Positions 9,365-17,949 of a stretch of DNA of 64,000 bases are shown here, one piece after another; the stretch's first letter is position 1, and every line of letters starts with the position of its first letter. The DNA is from Lentibacillus sp. JNUCC-1. Lineage in GTDB: Bacteria; Bacillota; Bacilli; Bacillales; Amphibacillaceae. The position numbers were made by a program, and so were the translations under genes. The notes under the pieces were generated by a model that saw only the letters and a program-made list of their open reading frames with translations, had not been told where the DNA came from and made no database searches. The DNA lies in contig NZ_WHOH01000003.1 in NCBI RefSeq assembly GCF_009741735.1, forward strand, positions 310,001 to 374,000, in the 5' to 3' direction.

Positions 9365-9565
9365 TTAAAGCTCATCCTCAAACACAAACACATCTTCAAT
9401 CTTGCAATCAAACTGCCGGGCAATCCGAAATGCCAGTTCAAGCGAGGGGTTGTATTTTCCCGATTCAATCGCCACGATAGACTGCCTTGAAACCCCAACA
9501 CGCTTTGATAGATCTTCTTGTGTGAACTTATGCTGTTTACGCAGCGCTTTAATTTTGTTTTTCAC
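9365..9565 (-). CDS. Small XRE-family HTH transcriptional regulator
   Basis: A compact helix-turn-helix DNA-binding protein of about 66 residues. The HTH is FTQEDLSKRVGVSRQSIVAIES, followed by the conserved YNPSLELAFRIARQF. GTG at 9565 is preferred because GCAGGGG lies just upstream; a TTG at 9592 would add nine poorly conserved residues. A long inverted repeat that overlaps a TTGACA promoter lies immediately upstream, which suggests that it represses itself and the membrane protein gene downstream. Confidence 0.85.
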   Translation of the reverse strand: MKNKIKALRKQHKFTQEDLSKRVGVSRQSIVAIESGKYNPSLELAFRIARQFDCKIEDVFVFEDEL

Positions 9566-9586
9566 TATAATCCCCTGCCGATCTTT

Positions 9587-9650
9587 TGACAAGTTACCTT
9601 GACATTTTCATCGTACAGGAGGTTTTTTAAAATGTCAAGGTAAGTTGACA
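9587..9650 (-). promoter_or_regulatory. Inverted-repeat operator and promoter of the XRE gene
   Basis: Two 22-nt arms, TGACAAGTTACCTTGACATT.. at 9587-9608 and its near-perfect reverse complement at 9629-9650, enclose about 20 nt. On the minus strand one arm contains TTGACA, and TACGAT lies 17 nt further on, so a promoter is embedded in the dyad. This is a natural binding site for the adjacent XRE regulator. Confidence 0.75.
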
Positions 9651-9666
9651 TTTTTGTTAGAATCAA

Positions 9667-10209
9667 TCAGCAATGGAGCTTTTTTAATTTCCTAACTTTC
9701 CATGCATACCCGAAAAACGGCAGGGCAGTAAAAATCAGAACGAGGTAGGCGAGACCGCCGAAAATGAGGGCGAGCGTTCCAATAAAATCCGGCATCCAGT
9801 TGGAATGGCTTAATTCCCTTAGCACGTATAACAGCAATATGGCGAATAGAGCATATAAAGCAGCGATTCCGGTTTTTCGTTTTTCAGTTTCATACTTCGT
9901 GAGCAGCGAGCTGTTGTCGGTGTAAATGGGAGGTGTCCCAGCCGGTGCCCTGAATATGTGCATTGAATTTCCAGCAGAACAGACATGTGACCAACCGCCT
10001 TCCTCGAAGTAAGAAAAATAATCACTGTCAGCATCCTTCTGATAGTCGAGTGCGAATGCAACATCTTGCGGCGTGCCTTGTCTGAGTTTATAACCAAATG
10101 GGGTAAAACTTTCTAAAATCCAGCCTTCTCTTGCAAAGCGTTCCAGCTTTTCCATGTCGCCTTCTTCTGTAAATGCCAGTCCGCCGCTGGAGATGTACTT
10201 TTTCTTCAC
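9667..10209 (-). CDS. DUF2812-domain membrane protein
   Basis: A 180-residue protein with an N-terminal soluble DUF2812-like domain (about residues 1-95, with the typical EGWILESFTPFGYKLRQG and a DYFSYFEEGGW segment) and two C-terminal transmembrane helices at about 113-130 and 140-165. Such proteins are usually encoded directly after PadR regulators, as here: the ATG overlaps the padR-like stop by 4 nt (ATGA). The function is unknown. The pair looks like a regulator with a membrane partner that it controls or that modulates it. Confidence 0.82.
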   Translation of the reverse strand: MKKKYISSGGLAFTEEGDMEKLERFAREGWILESFTPFGYKLRQGTPQDVAFALDYQKDADSDYFSYFEEGGWSHVCSAGNSMHIFRAPAGTPPIYTDNSSLLTKYETEKRKTGIAALYALFAILLLYVLRELSHSNWMPDFIGTLALIFGGLAYLVLIFTALPFFGYAWKVRKLKKLHC

Positions 10210-10544
10210 AATTGATCTACTCCTTTCTCTGTGAATATCACTTCAGCTTGGTGAACCATTTGCCGCCGTCGTTCCACTTCTTGCTTGAGCAATTTAATCC
10301 CTTTGTCAGTTGCCTGGTAAGTTTTCTTCTTCTTGTCACCTTCATCGATGAGCTCAATGAGCCCGCTTTTCAATAATTTTTGAATGGTTGTATACATCGA
10401 AGCTGGCCCAATCACAAACGCGCCATCGGTCATCGATTCAATCGTCTTCATGACAAGATAACCGTGCTTGGCTTCGACGAGTGATAATAAAATATAATAG
10501 GCCGTATCCGTGAGTTCCCTCATCTCGGGTTTTTCTTTCGCCAT
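10206..10544 (-). CDS. PadR-family transcriptional regulator
   Basis: A winged-helix regulator of the PadR family (112 residues from the chosen start). The family core is visible as ELTDTAYYILLSLVEAKHGY, then GPASMYTTIQKLLKSGLIE and a charged C-terminal helix. ATG at 10544 is chosen because GAAGGAGGT precedes it; the upstream ATG at 10586 lies within the operator. It is translationally coupled to the DUF2812 gene by a 4-nt overlap. AT-rich palindromes upstream suggest autorepression. Confidence 0.9.
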   Translation of the reverse strand: MAKEKPEMRELTDTAYYILLSLVEAKHGYLVMKTIESMTDGAFVIGPASMYTTIQKLLKSGLIELIDEGDKKKKTYQATDKGIKLLKQEVERRRQMVHQAEVIFTEKGVDQL

Positions 10545-10562
10545 TAATTTTAGACCTCCTTC

Positions 10563-10619
10563 GTATATCATGATGTGATATATCATAACCAGATTATATC
10601 ATAATATGATATATGTCAA
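10563..10619 (-). promoter_or_regulatory. AT-rich palindromic operator upstream of padR-like gene
   Basis: Two overlapping dyads are readable, TATATCATGATGTGATATATCA near 10564 and TATATCATAATATGATATAT near 10595. Both carry the ATATCAT/ATGATAT half-sites typical of PadR operators. They sit between the likely promoter and the ribosome binding site. Confidence 0.7.
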
Positions 10620-10692
10620 CTGTGTGAGGAAAAGTTGTGAGGGGAGAGCTTTGAAATGTTTTTTGAATGCTAGGGGAAGAGAAGGGAGGGGT

Positions 10693-11133
10693 GAGCGGAG
10701 AAATAAAAGAGCCGAGCGAAGAAATAAATAGCATGAGCAGAGAAATAAAAGTGGTGAGCAAAGAAATAAATGGCATGAATGAAGAAATAAAAGAGCGGAG
10801 TGAAGAAAATAAAGGAACGAGCAAAGAAATTAATAGTGTGAGTGAAGTGAATTCAGTGCTGAGCGCACCGAATAATGGTGCGAGCGCGTCAAATAAAGAG
10901 CTGAGCGCATCGAATAATGGAGTGAGCGCGTCAAATAAAGAGCTGAGCGCACCGAATAATGGTATGAGCGCGTCAAATGAGGAGCTGAGCGCATCGAATA
11001 ACGGCATGAGCGCCCCAATAAAAGCAGTGAGCGCTGCAGAAAAAGGGTTAAGCGCTCCAATAAAAGTAGCGAGCGCTCCAATAAAAGCAGCGAGCCCCCC
11101 AATTAAAAGCCCAAGCGCCCCAATCCCGCGCAC
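10693..11133. repeat. Array of twenty-one 21-nt units (GAGCG...AATAA type)
   Basis: The interval divides into 21 consecutive units of 21 nt, each beginning GAGC or a one-base variant. The first half reads GAGCRAAGAAATAAA-N6, and the second half reads GAGCGCNYCRAATAA-N6. The phase is strict across 441 bp although the units diverge. Because 21 is a multiple of three, all frames tend to stay open on both strands, which explains the long reading frames here. I do not regard them as real proteins: there is no convincing ribosome binding site or plausible composition. It lies between a padR-like operon and a symporter gene. Confidence 0.85.
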
Positions 11134-11263
11134 TCCTCTCACCAAATATGCATGTTTGCAAACCTCCCCCGCATAGAATGATAGAAAAGTTGACCGGGGA
11201 AGGAGGGCAATCCACCATAAGCAGGTCTAAATGTAAACGCTATCAATCGTACAAAGGAGGGGC

Positions 11264-12711
11264 ATGATGAATAACGTTATTCTGTTTGAGTTCATTATTT
11301 ATTTTGCGGTGATTATTGGGATTGGTTATGCGACGAGCCGGACGACGATGAGTCATTCGGTGTTCCTTCTGGGCGGGAAGAAGCTGCCGGGCTGGGCGCT
11401 GGCGTTTTCGGAACGGGCGACGGGGGAGTCGGCGTGGCTTCTGCTCGGGTTTACAGGGTTTGTTTTCACCACTGGTCTTGCCGGGGTATGGGTTGCGGTT
11501 GGGATCGGTCTGGGGATCATATTTTCCTGGCTGTTCTTGGCCAAGCGCTTCATGAGAGAGACCGATAAGCATGGGGTGCTGACCTTGCCTGATTTTCTCG
11601 CGGTCAGTTTTGGGGAAAAGGCGAACCTGATCAGGTGGATCGCGAGTATTTTGATTGCGAGCTTTTTCATGTTTTATGTGGGGCACAGCTGGCAGGCGCG
11701 GGGAAGCTGTTCTTTACAACGTTTGACATGAGTCCGAAAGTCGGGATTGTCCTTGCGACGATTGTCGTTCTTGGGATTGCGTTCTTCGGCGGATTTGTCT
11801 CGGTGGTCTGGACGGACATGATTCAGAGTTTGATGATGCTCACGACTTTGGTCGTGTTGCCGATTGTTGCCCTCATCTATATCAATACGAATGATTTGTC
11901 GATCAGCACATCACTCATCGAAGCCGGGGATTCGTTTAATTCCTGGTTTGGCGGGCGACCGGTTTCACACTCGGGGTGCTGTTTTTTAACAACTTTTCCT
12001 GGTTCTTCGGTTATCTCGGGGCCAGCCACAGCTCAGCGCCCGTTTCATGGCTTTGAAAAATGACAGAGAAGCCAAGCAGGGATTATCGTGTCGATTACAT
12101 GGACGGTACTTGCATATATCGGTGCCTTCCTCATCGGTCTTTCAGCGATTGCCATATACAAACAAGGGTCCTTCGCCGATACGGAAACCATTCTCCCTCA
12201 TATGATTCTCGACCTGATGCCGACTTGGATCGGCGGTTTGCTGCTGGCAGGGATCCTCGCTGCGATTATCACGACTGCGAATTCTCAGCTACTTGTGGTC
12301 ACAAGCTCGGTCAGTGAAGACATTATTCACAGAGCGCTCGGTATTCGTCTAAGCGATCGCCAGCTCGTCTGGCTGTCGCGCTTCGTGATTCTCATTTCAG
12401 GTGTGATCGGCATGATCATTGCGCTATCGTCACAGTCGCTCGTGTACCTTGTTGTCAGTTGGGCCTGGGCGGGGGTCGGGTGTACGCTCGGACCGGCGAT
12501 TCTCATGACCTTTTTCTGGAAAAAGTACTCCAGCACTGGCGTCGTTGCGACCATTCTATCTGGTTTCGTCTTCACAGTCGTCTGGATCAGCACCGATTTG
12601 GATGAGCAACTGACAGCACGGTTTGCAACGTTCTTTGTCGCAGCTTTCTTCGGCATCGTGTTCAGCTTGCTGTTTCCGGATAAAAAGAAGGAACAGCCCG
12701 CTGACGTTTAA
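11264..12711 (+). pseudogene. Sodium:solute symporter (PutP/OpuE-like), four frameshifts
   Basis: A member of the sodium:solute symporter family closest to proline transporters PutP/OpuE, by segments such as LGGKKLPGWALAFSERATGES, KRFMRETDKHGVLTLPDFL and GGLLLAGILAAIITTANSQL. The coding sequence runs through four reading-frame changes. Each is repaired by adding one G to a G run: 11680-11683, 11953-11955, 12018-12021 and 12079-12081. The repaired protein would be about 483 residues, full length for the family, with about 12 helices. The start is ATG 11264 after AAAGGAGGGG. It is either a decayed gene or a set of homopolymer sequencing errors; no in-frame stops other than these are needed. Confidence 0.88.
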
Positions 12712-12726
12712 CGCGTGCCCCCAACC

Positions 12727-12762
12727 AAGGCGTCCATAGAAACGGCCGTGGACGCCTTCTTT
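12727..12762 (+). terminator. Terminator after the symporter gene
   Basis: The stem AAGGCGTCCA / TGGACGCCTT is followed by CTTTAT, 15 nt after the stop. Confidence 0.85.
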
Positions 12763-12835
12763 ATAATAAAGTTTGAAAAATTATTAACATAGCCTATAAT
12801 GAGGAAAGATATATAGAAACAGGGGGATATTACGC

Positions 12836-14038
12836 ATGAGATCATCACCAATTTCACAAAAAGAACGGATCTACACGATTGACATCATTAGGGGCTTTGC
12901 GCTGTTTGGCATCTTTCTCGTCAACATGCCGGCGTTTCATTCGGCGGATTTTATGAAATCAGTTTATGGATTTGAAGTGTCGTACACAGGACTGGACTAC
13001 TGGGTGGATGTGTTTTTCACCTTATTTGTCGAGATGAAATTTTTCACCACGTTTTCGTTTCTTTTTGGCCTTGGGTTTTACATTTTCATGAGCCGGGCCG
13101 ATGCGAAAGGCTTGAAAACGGCTACCCTTTTTCTCAGGCGAATGCTTGGGCTGCTTGCGTTCGGCGTTGTTCATCTGATCGCTTTATGGTACGGGGATAT
13201 TTTGCATACATATGCCATCGCTGGTGTGTTCCTGCTGTTCTTTTACAAACGGAAAATCATGACGATGCTCATCTGGGCCGCGAGCCTGCTGTTTGTGTAT
13301 AACGCCTTTCTTGGGCTCACACTGCTGGTGCCGAGCAGCTTTCTGGAGAGCATGGAAGCTTCCGAGTCCAGTCTGATGGCGAGCTTCCTCAGGGAGTATG
13401 TGGCCGTCTATGAAAATGCTGGATATATCGAATGGGTCACTTACCGGCTGGGAGCTGAGCTGCCCATTATCCTAATCAACCTGATCCCAGCGCTGATCCC
13501 GGTTTTTGCGATGTTCTTGATTGGACTTGCTGCAGGGAAAGCCGGGATTTTCCACAATATAGCCGGGCACCTTCCGCTCATTAAAAAGATCTGCCTGATC
13601 ACAGGGCTCATCAGTTTACCGCTCGTCGTGCTTCTGGGGTTATTCAAAATGGATATCCTCGACTGGGGTGTTAAGCAAATTTACATCGTTCAGCTTTTAA
13701 CAAGCATCGGCAGCACGTTCATGAGCCTGTTTTACGTAAGTGCGCTGACGCTGGTCTTGAGAAAAGATACGTGGCAACAAGCGCTGCGCCCGCTCGGATT
13801 CACAGGTCAGATGGCCTTGACCAACTACTTAATGCAAACCGTCATCGCAATTGCTATATTTGTTGGATTCGACCTATACGGGAAGGTCAGCTTGGTCACC
13901 GGAACCCTGATCTGCCTTGCCATATTCGCCGTACAGATGATCTGGAGCACACTCTGGCTCAAAACCTTCAGATTTGGCCCATTCGAATGGCTCTGGCGGT
14001 CATTCACGTACCTTAAAATTCAGCCGTTGAAAAAATGA
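12836..14038 (+). CDS. DUF418-family membrane protein (YeiB/YxaH-like)
   Basis: A 400-residue polytopic membrane protein of the DUF418 family. The N-terminus is characteristic: ERIYTIDIIRGFALFGIFLVN, with charged residues before the first helix. The C-terminal DUF418 core carries RPLGFTGQMALTNYLMQT and ends in FRFGPFEWLWRSFTYLK, the family's conserved terminal motif. About ten transmembrane segments are seen. The function is unknown; transport or acyl-transfer at the membrane has been suggested for relatives. It is monocistronic, with AGGGGGATAT upstream of the ATG. Confidence 0.9.
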   Translation: MRSSPISQKERIYTIDIIRGFALFGIFLVNMPAFHSADFMKSVYGFEVSYTGLDYWVDVFFTLFVEMKFFTTFSFLFGLGFYIFMSRADAKGLKTATLFLRRMLGLLAFGVVHLIALWYGDILHTYAIAGVFLLFFYKRKIMTMLIWAASLLFVYNAFLGLTLLVPSSFLESMEASESSLMASFLREYVAVYENAGYIEWVTYRLGAELPIILINLIPALIPVFAMFLIGLAAGKAGIFHNIAGHLPLIKKICLITGLISLPLVVLLGLFKMDILDWGVKQIYIVQLLTSIGSTFMSLFYVSALTLVLRKDTWQQALRPLGFTGQMALTNYLMQTVIAIAIFVGFDLYGKVSLVTGTLICLAIFAVQMIWSTLWLKTFRFGPFEWLWRSFTYLKIQPLKK

Positions 14039-14044
14039 TAGTGG

Positions 14045-14092
14045 AGGGGGCTAGGCCCCTAGGATTTTCAGCCTAGGGACCTGGCCCCCAAC
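14045..14092 (+). terminator. Large imperfect hairpin after DUF418 gene
   Basis: GGGGGCTAGGCCCCTAGG pairs with CCTAGGGACCTGGCCCCC around the loop ATTTTCAG, giving an approximately 18-bp stem. No strong T run follows, so it may be a terminator or an mRNA-stabilising structure. Confidence 0.6.
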
Positions 14093-14161
14093 TTTATACT
14101 TATGGGTTTTTCATATATAATCGTATAACTAGATGTTATGTTCTACATGGAAGGTGATGAA

Positions 14162-14893
14162 ATGTTTGGTCGTATTGATCAGAAAAAAGCACGCTTGGAC
14201 AAAAGACGTCCTTTACCTAAGTACACATTGCAAAGTTTGCGTGAAAAGCTACTGCTCGAATGGACATACCACTCAAACGCAATAGAGGGCAACACCTTAA
14301 CCTTACAGGAAACAAAAGTCGTACTTGAAGGGATAACGGTGGGTGGTAAGACCATGAGAGAACACTTGGAAGTAATTAATCACCGCCATGCTATTTCTTA
14401 TGTTGAAGACATCGTTCAGCACCAAGAGCCTTTATCAGAATGGCAAATTAAAAAACTGCACCAGCTGATCCTAAAAGATATTGATGATCAAAATGCAGGT
14501 GTCTATCGTCTAGAACAGGTGTTTATTTCAGGCGCTGCACATATACCGCCTGCACCATATTTTATAAAAGAAAAAATGGAAGCGCTCATAACATGGTACG
14601 AACAGGAAACACCTTACATGCATCCATTGACTCGCGGTGCGATGCTCCATGCAATATTTGTGGGAATTCACCCTTTTGTTGACGGAAATGGCCGTACATC
14701 ACGTTTGTTACTGAACTTAGAGCTAATGAAAGAAGGTTTTCCCCCGATTGTGATCAAAGTACAAAACCGACTCAGCTATTATCAGGCTTTAGATAAGGCT
14801 CACACAAAAGGGGAATATGAGGACTTTATTCAGCTTGTTGCTAAAGAGGCGGAGGATTCTTTGGATCTGTATTTAAGTGCAGCCGAATCCTGA
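14162..14893 (+). CDS. Fic-family AMP-transferase-like protein with inhibitory motif
   Basis: Fic proteins usually transfer AMP from ATP to a protein target. The catalytic motif is complete as HPFVDGNGRTSR (His170 onward). The N-terminal segment contains SNAIEG (Ser38-Gly43), which fits the autoinhibitory [S/T]xxxE[G/N] motif, so activity is probably held off by its own glutamate (class II arrangement). ATG 14162 is preferred, with AAGGTGATG directly upstream; an ATG 24 nt earlier is possible. 243 residues is a usual length. It is a single gene with a terminator shared with the convergent lipoprotein gene. The target is unknown; no partner antitoxin lies next to it. Confidence 0.88.
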   Translation: MFGRIDQKKARLDKRRPLPKYTLQSLREKLLLEWTYHSNAIEGNTLTLQETKVVLEGITVGGKTMREHLEVINHRHAISYVEDIVQHQEPLSEWQIKKLHQLILKDIDDQNAGVYRLEQVFISGAAHIPPAPYFIKEKMEALITWYEQETPYMHPLTRGAMLHAIFVGIHPFVDGNGRTSRLLLNLELMKEGFPPIVIKVQNRLSYYQALDKAHTKGEYEDFIQLVAKEAEDSLDLYLSAAES

Positions 14894-14903
14894 GCAGAAG
14901 CAA

Positions 14904-14936
14904 AAACCCTTGAGCAGTCCGCCTGTCCAAGGGTTT
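14904..14936. terminator. Bidirectional terminator between Fic and lipoprotein genes
   Basis: The stem AAACCCTTG / CAAGGGTTT has an A run on the left and T-rich sequence on the right. Confidence 0.82.
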
Positions 14937-14945
14937 AACGTTTTC

Positions 14946-15987
14946 CTATTGAAGTTCACCAATCAAAACAGCTTCCATGTCCGTGACTTTAAATTGCGTG
15001 TTTTCCGCGCTAATATAGATTTCATCTCTGCCACTCACATCAAATTCAAAATCTATTTTTTCTCCTGGCTTAATGGTGCCGATGACTTCAATCACTTCTC
15101 TTTCACTGTCAAGCAGTCTCAGCTCCATTGGGTCGTCGCCTTCTTTGTGATATAGGAATCCAGAGAACTTCTTATAGTTCGATTCAGGGTGCAGCTGAAG
15201 CTTACGGGAAATCGGATCAATCTCTGTCATCTTAATGCCTTGCTCATAATTCTCACCGTCAATGGTCACATCTGTCGCTTCATTCGTAATGTAAATCATT
15301 GAATCATGGGAACGGCCGACCCCGAGATCATACACATCCGTCGGTTCACCGCGCAACCCGAACTCGACAGTCTGGTCACGCCTTAAATAGTTAACCGGTG
15401 TCTCCAAATGCTTCATGATCAGACGCTCAGGCAAATAGAGCTTACCCTCAAACTCAATGAACTTATACTGGTCAACTTCATCATCTGATGGTGCAAAATA
15501 ATCGTCCATCGATTCCAAATAAAACTGCCCGACATCAAGCAGTGCACCTTCCTCTTCCTCGTGCATCGGCTCATAAGTGAAATCTCCCTTCCCCTTATAA
15601 ACCTCAGCCGTGCGTTTCTCAGGATCATATGTAATTTCATAATCAAGCAAAGACGTCACAAACTCAGATTCCACATATTTATGTTCTTCATGCTCAATCA
15701 GAATCGTGTCTTCCTCGTTAAAATCAGAGACTGCTTCCTGATCCAAAAGCACCTCTCCCACGTCCAGGACATTCACCTCATTAGCAAACGTCTCTTCCTC
15801 TATGACTTCCTCTTCTTCCGTATCTGTCTCATCTTCTTCAATTGCATCTGCTTCTGTGTTTGCATTGTTTTCTTCAGATGCAGCGGCTTCCGCATTCGCA
15901 CCCGACTCTTCATCTTTACCGGAACATGCGTCAAGCAGTCCCACAGTCATCACGACTGCCAAAAGCCCTAACAACCATTTTCTTCAT
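14946..15987 (-). CDS. Acidic lipoprotein with stalk-like and NPCBM-like regions; start frameshifted
   Basis: A secreted lipoprotein of about 347 residues. After the lipobox (LLDAC) comes a strongly acidic linker to about residue 65. Next is a region resembling copper-amine-oxidase-type stalk domains (ILIEHEEHKYVESEF and FIEFEGKLYLPERLI), then a C-terminal beta-rich domain resembling NPCBM-type carbohydrate-binding modules. The body is in frame only from a TTG at 15974, yet a good ATG with GGAGGAAGAG upstream sits at 15987 in another frame. Removing one A from the run at 15978-15981 joins them and yields a classic signal peptide, MKKWLLGLLAVVMTV. It is either a frameshift mutation or a sequencing error. 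Confidence 0.72.
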
Positions 15988-16715
15988 CAATCTCTTCCTC
16001 CAATTTTTAAAAATGTTTAAATGACATAAATTCTAATGTAGCATTAAGTTTAAACAAACACAATGGACTTACTGCCTAGTGCTTTAGTAACGAAAACCAA
16101 ATCTATTAATGTAACCAATACCCAAAGTAAATTAATACCACTTTTACAAAAAATTGTTTTTATTGATTCCAGATGATAAACTTCTTATCATGAGTGATTA
16201 TTTTGAAAAAATGGTTATTGCTGAAGTATAAACATAAGGCTGAGCTTGAAGAAGGGGAGGTTGAATGGGAACGGTAAATTATGGCATTGATTCATCGTTT
16301 TGGCTGAAGCTTCTTTTCATATTGGTGTTGGTCGGGGTATTGCTGTATTCATTTAATGCGATTATGAGAAGGGTTCTTAAAGTTGAAAAAAGGAAATTGT
16401 TCTCACTTGATCACGTGAATTCATTGCACAAGAAAATGGATTGGACCATTAGAATGACTTTTATTGTCCTACTGATTTTTGGAGGGATCATCAATATCTT
16501 AAGACAGCCAGAGCCAATTTTAATTCTTCAACCATACATTTTAATGATTATGTTGGTCTTTTTACCGTACTAATGAGCGGGAAAGCCCATTCCTTCAGGT
16601 GTGGGATGAGAGCGAATATATTAAGACATGATCTTAAAAATAAAAGGGTCAAAACAATTAAAATAAAACTGGAACATATGTTCTTGATTTGATATAATAC
16701 AGTTGAGGAGGTGAA

Positions 16716-17786
16716 ATGGTGCCAACAATTTCTCTGAAAGTAGAATTGCTAAAGCCGACAATAGAAAAACAAAATGTGTTTCAAACAATGACACAAACAA
16801 ACACGGATTTCGCTAATTGGCTTTTGACTTATGACGATCTGAACAAAGCGACATCCAAAGTTTTCAAGCTGTTCTCATCCAACAAACAACTGCCCTCAGC
16901 AGTTGTTAATCAAACGATTCGGGATGTAAAAAGTCAAAAGAGACACCAAAAAGCGAAAAAATATAAACGACTCTGGTGTGCTTTCAATAACCAAAACGCC
17001 AAAATAGAATATGACAGCCTTTATAAAATCAGCTTCCCGACACTTGAAAAACGCATCGGCGTGCCTTTGGTCGTCCGACCGTTTCAGCAAAAATGGCTCG
17101 ATAAGATTTTAAACGGTGAAGCCAAACAAGGTACGGTTGACCTTTTTAAAAAGAGAGGCCGCTGGTTTGTGACAATTGCCATTTCCTATGACGTAGAAAA
17201 AACGAACAATGAGAAGGTATTGGGTATTGACCTTGGGTTGAAAAACATCGCCACATGCAGTGTCGGCACGAAAAGTTTATTTTTTAAAGGCAATCAAATA
17301 GCCTTCAAAAGAAGAAGATTTTCTTCAAGAAGACGCAAGCTGGGCAAGCTGAAAAAACTTCAAGCTATCAAAAAATCAAAAGATAAAGAGTCCCTTTGGA
17401 TGAGAGAAATGAATCATACCATATCCCGTCGAATCATACGCTTTGCCAGGTCCAACGGTGTTGGACTGATCAGAATGGAAGATTTGACAGGTATTCGCAT
17501 GGCTAAATCAAAAAAAGAGGCAGGCAGAAACCTGAACAATTGGAGTTTCCATCAGCTTCAGACATTCATTCAGTATAAAGCAGAAATGGCAGGCATCACG
17601 GTTGAATATGTCGTGCCAAATTATACATCGCAAACATGTAAATGCGGAAATTGTGACAAGCAAAACCGCAATGGTTTGATGTTCAAATGTAAAAAGTGTA
17701 GCTATAAAAACCACGCGGCTTTAAATGCAAGCATCAATATCGCAAAAGCCCTGTCAGGCATCTCCAAACATAAACAAGTTATATAA
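16716..17786 (+). CDS. tnpB: TnpB RNA-guided nuclease homologue, RuvC-III Asp replaced by Ala
   Basis: TnpB proteins are RNA-guided DNA nucleases that help IS200/IS605 elements persist. This one has 356 residues with an N-terminal helical/OB region, RuvC-I GIDLG (Asp172), RuvC-II RMEDLTG (Glu255) and a zinc ribbon (Cys308, Cys310, Cys313, Cys325, Cys328). The RuvC-III motif, normally HADxNAS, reads HAALNAS with Ala335 (codon GCT at 17718-17720). Loss of this Asp would be expected to abolish DNA cleavage but not RNA or DNA binding. The start is ATG 16716 after GAGGAGGTGA. The reading frame is otherwise intact. Confidence 0.9.
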   Translation: MVPTISLKVELLKPTIEKQNVFQTMTQTNTDFANWLLTYDDLNKATSKVFKLFSSNKQLPSAVVNQTIRDVKSQKRHQKAKKYKRLWCAFNNQNAKIEYDSLYKISFPTLEKRIGVPLVVRPFQQKWLDKILNGEAKQGTVDLFKKRGRWFVTIAISYDVEKTNNEKVLGIDLGLKNIATCSVGTKSLFFKGNQIAFKRRRFSSRRRKLGKLKKLQAIKKSKDKESLWMREMNHTISRRIIRFARSNGVGLIRMEDLTGIRMAKSKKEAGRNLNNWSFHQLQTFIQYKAEMAGITVEYVVPNYTSQTCKCGNCDKQNRNGLMFKCKKCSYKNHAALNASINIAKALSGISKHKQVI

Positions 17787-17949
17787 CTCGTGTACCGGTA
17801 ACAGGTATACCGCCAATTGCGGTACAATTCATAACGCAGTTGGACGGGCCATGGCAGCCCCCTTAACTTGAGGCTAGTTCAAAACCGAAAGGGACTGCGA
17901 ACGTCTTAGCACTCGAGAATCCCACTGCTTTAGCTGTGGGAGTGTCAAG
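17787..17949 (+). ncRNA. Probable omega RNA (reRNA) scaffold at IS right end
   Basis: In IS200/IS605 elements the TnpB guide RNA overlaps the 3' end of tnpB and runs through the right end. This 163-nt interval has no coding potential and contains paired segments such as ACCGCCAATTGCGGT and CCCACTGCTTTAGCTGTGGG. The guide would begin at the first flanking bases, GAAGTTCTCAGAGCGG at 17950. The 5' limit is not determinable by eye. Confidence 0.65.

Larger units (their letters stand above)
16571..17949 (+). mobile_element. IS1341-type (tnpB-only) IS200/IS605-group element
   Basis: The element is defined by the interruption of the DUF4181 gene. It carries tnpB and no tnpA. The left end has AAAGCCCATTCCTTCAGGTG with short hairpins. 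The right end has the structured tail typical of these elements, closing in AATCCCACTGCTTTAGCTGT followed by GGGAGTGTCAAG. No target duplication is found, as expected for single-strand IS200/IS605 transposition. Boundaries are fixed to within about three bases by the need to keep the host gene in frame. Confidence 0.85.

Noticed and set aside
10693..11133. Possible CRISPR array or coding repeats (both-strand frames of 169-183 codons)
   Set aside because: The 21-nt units leave no conserved repeat plus unique spacer pattern and there are no cas genes. Open frames on both strands follow from the period being a multiple of three.
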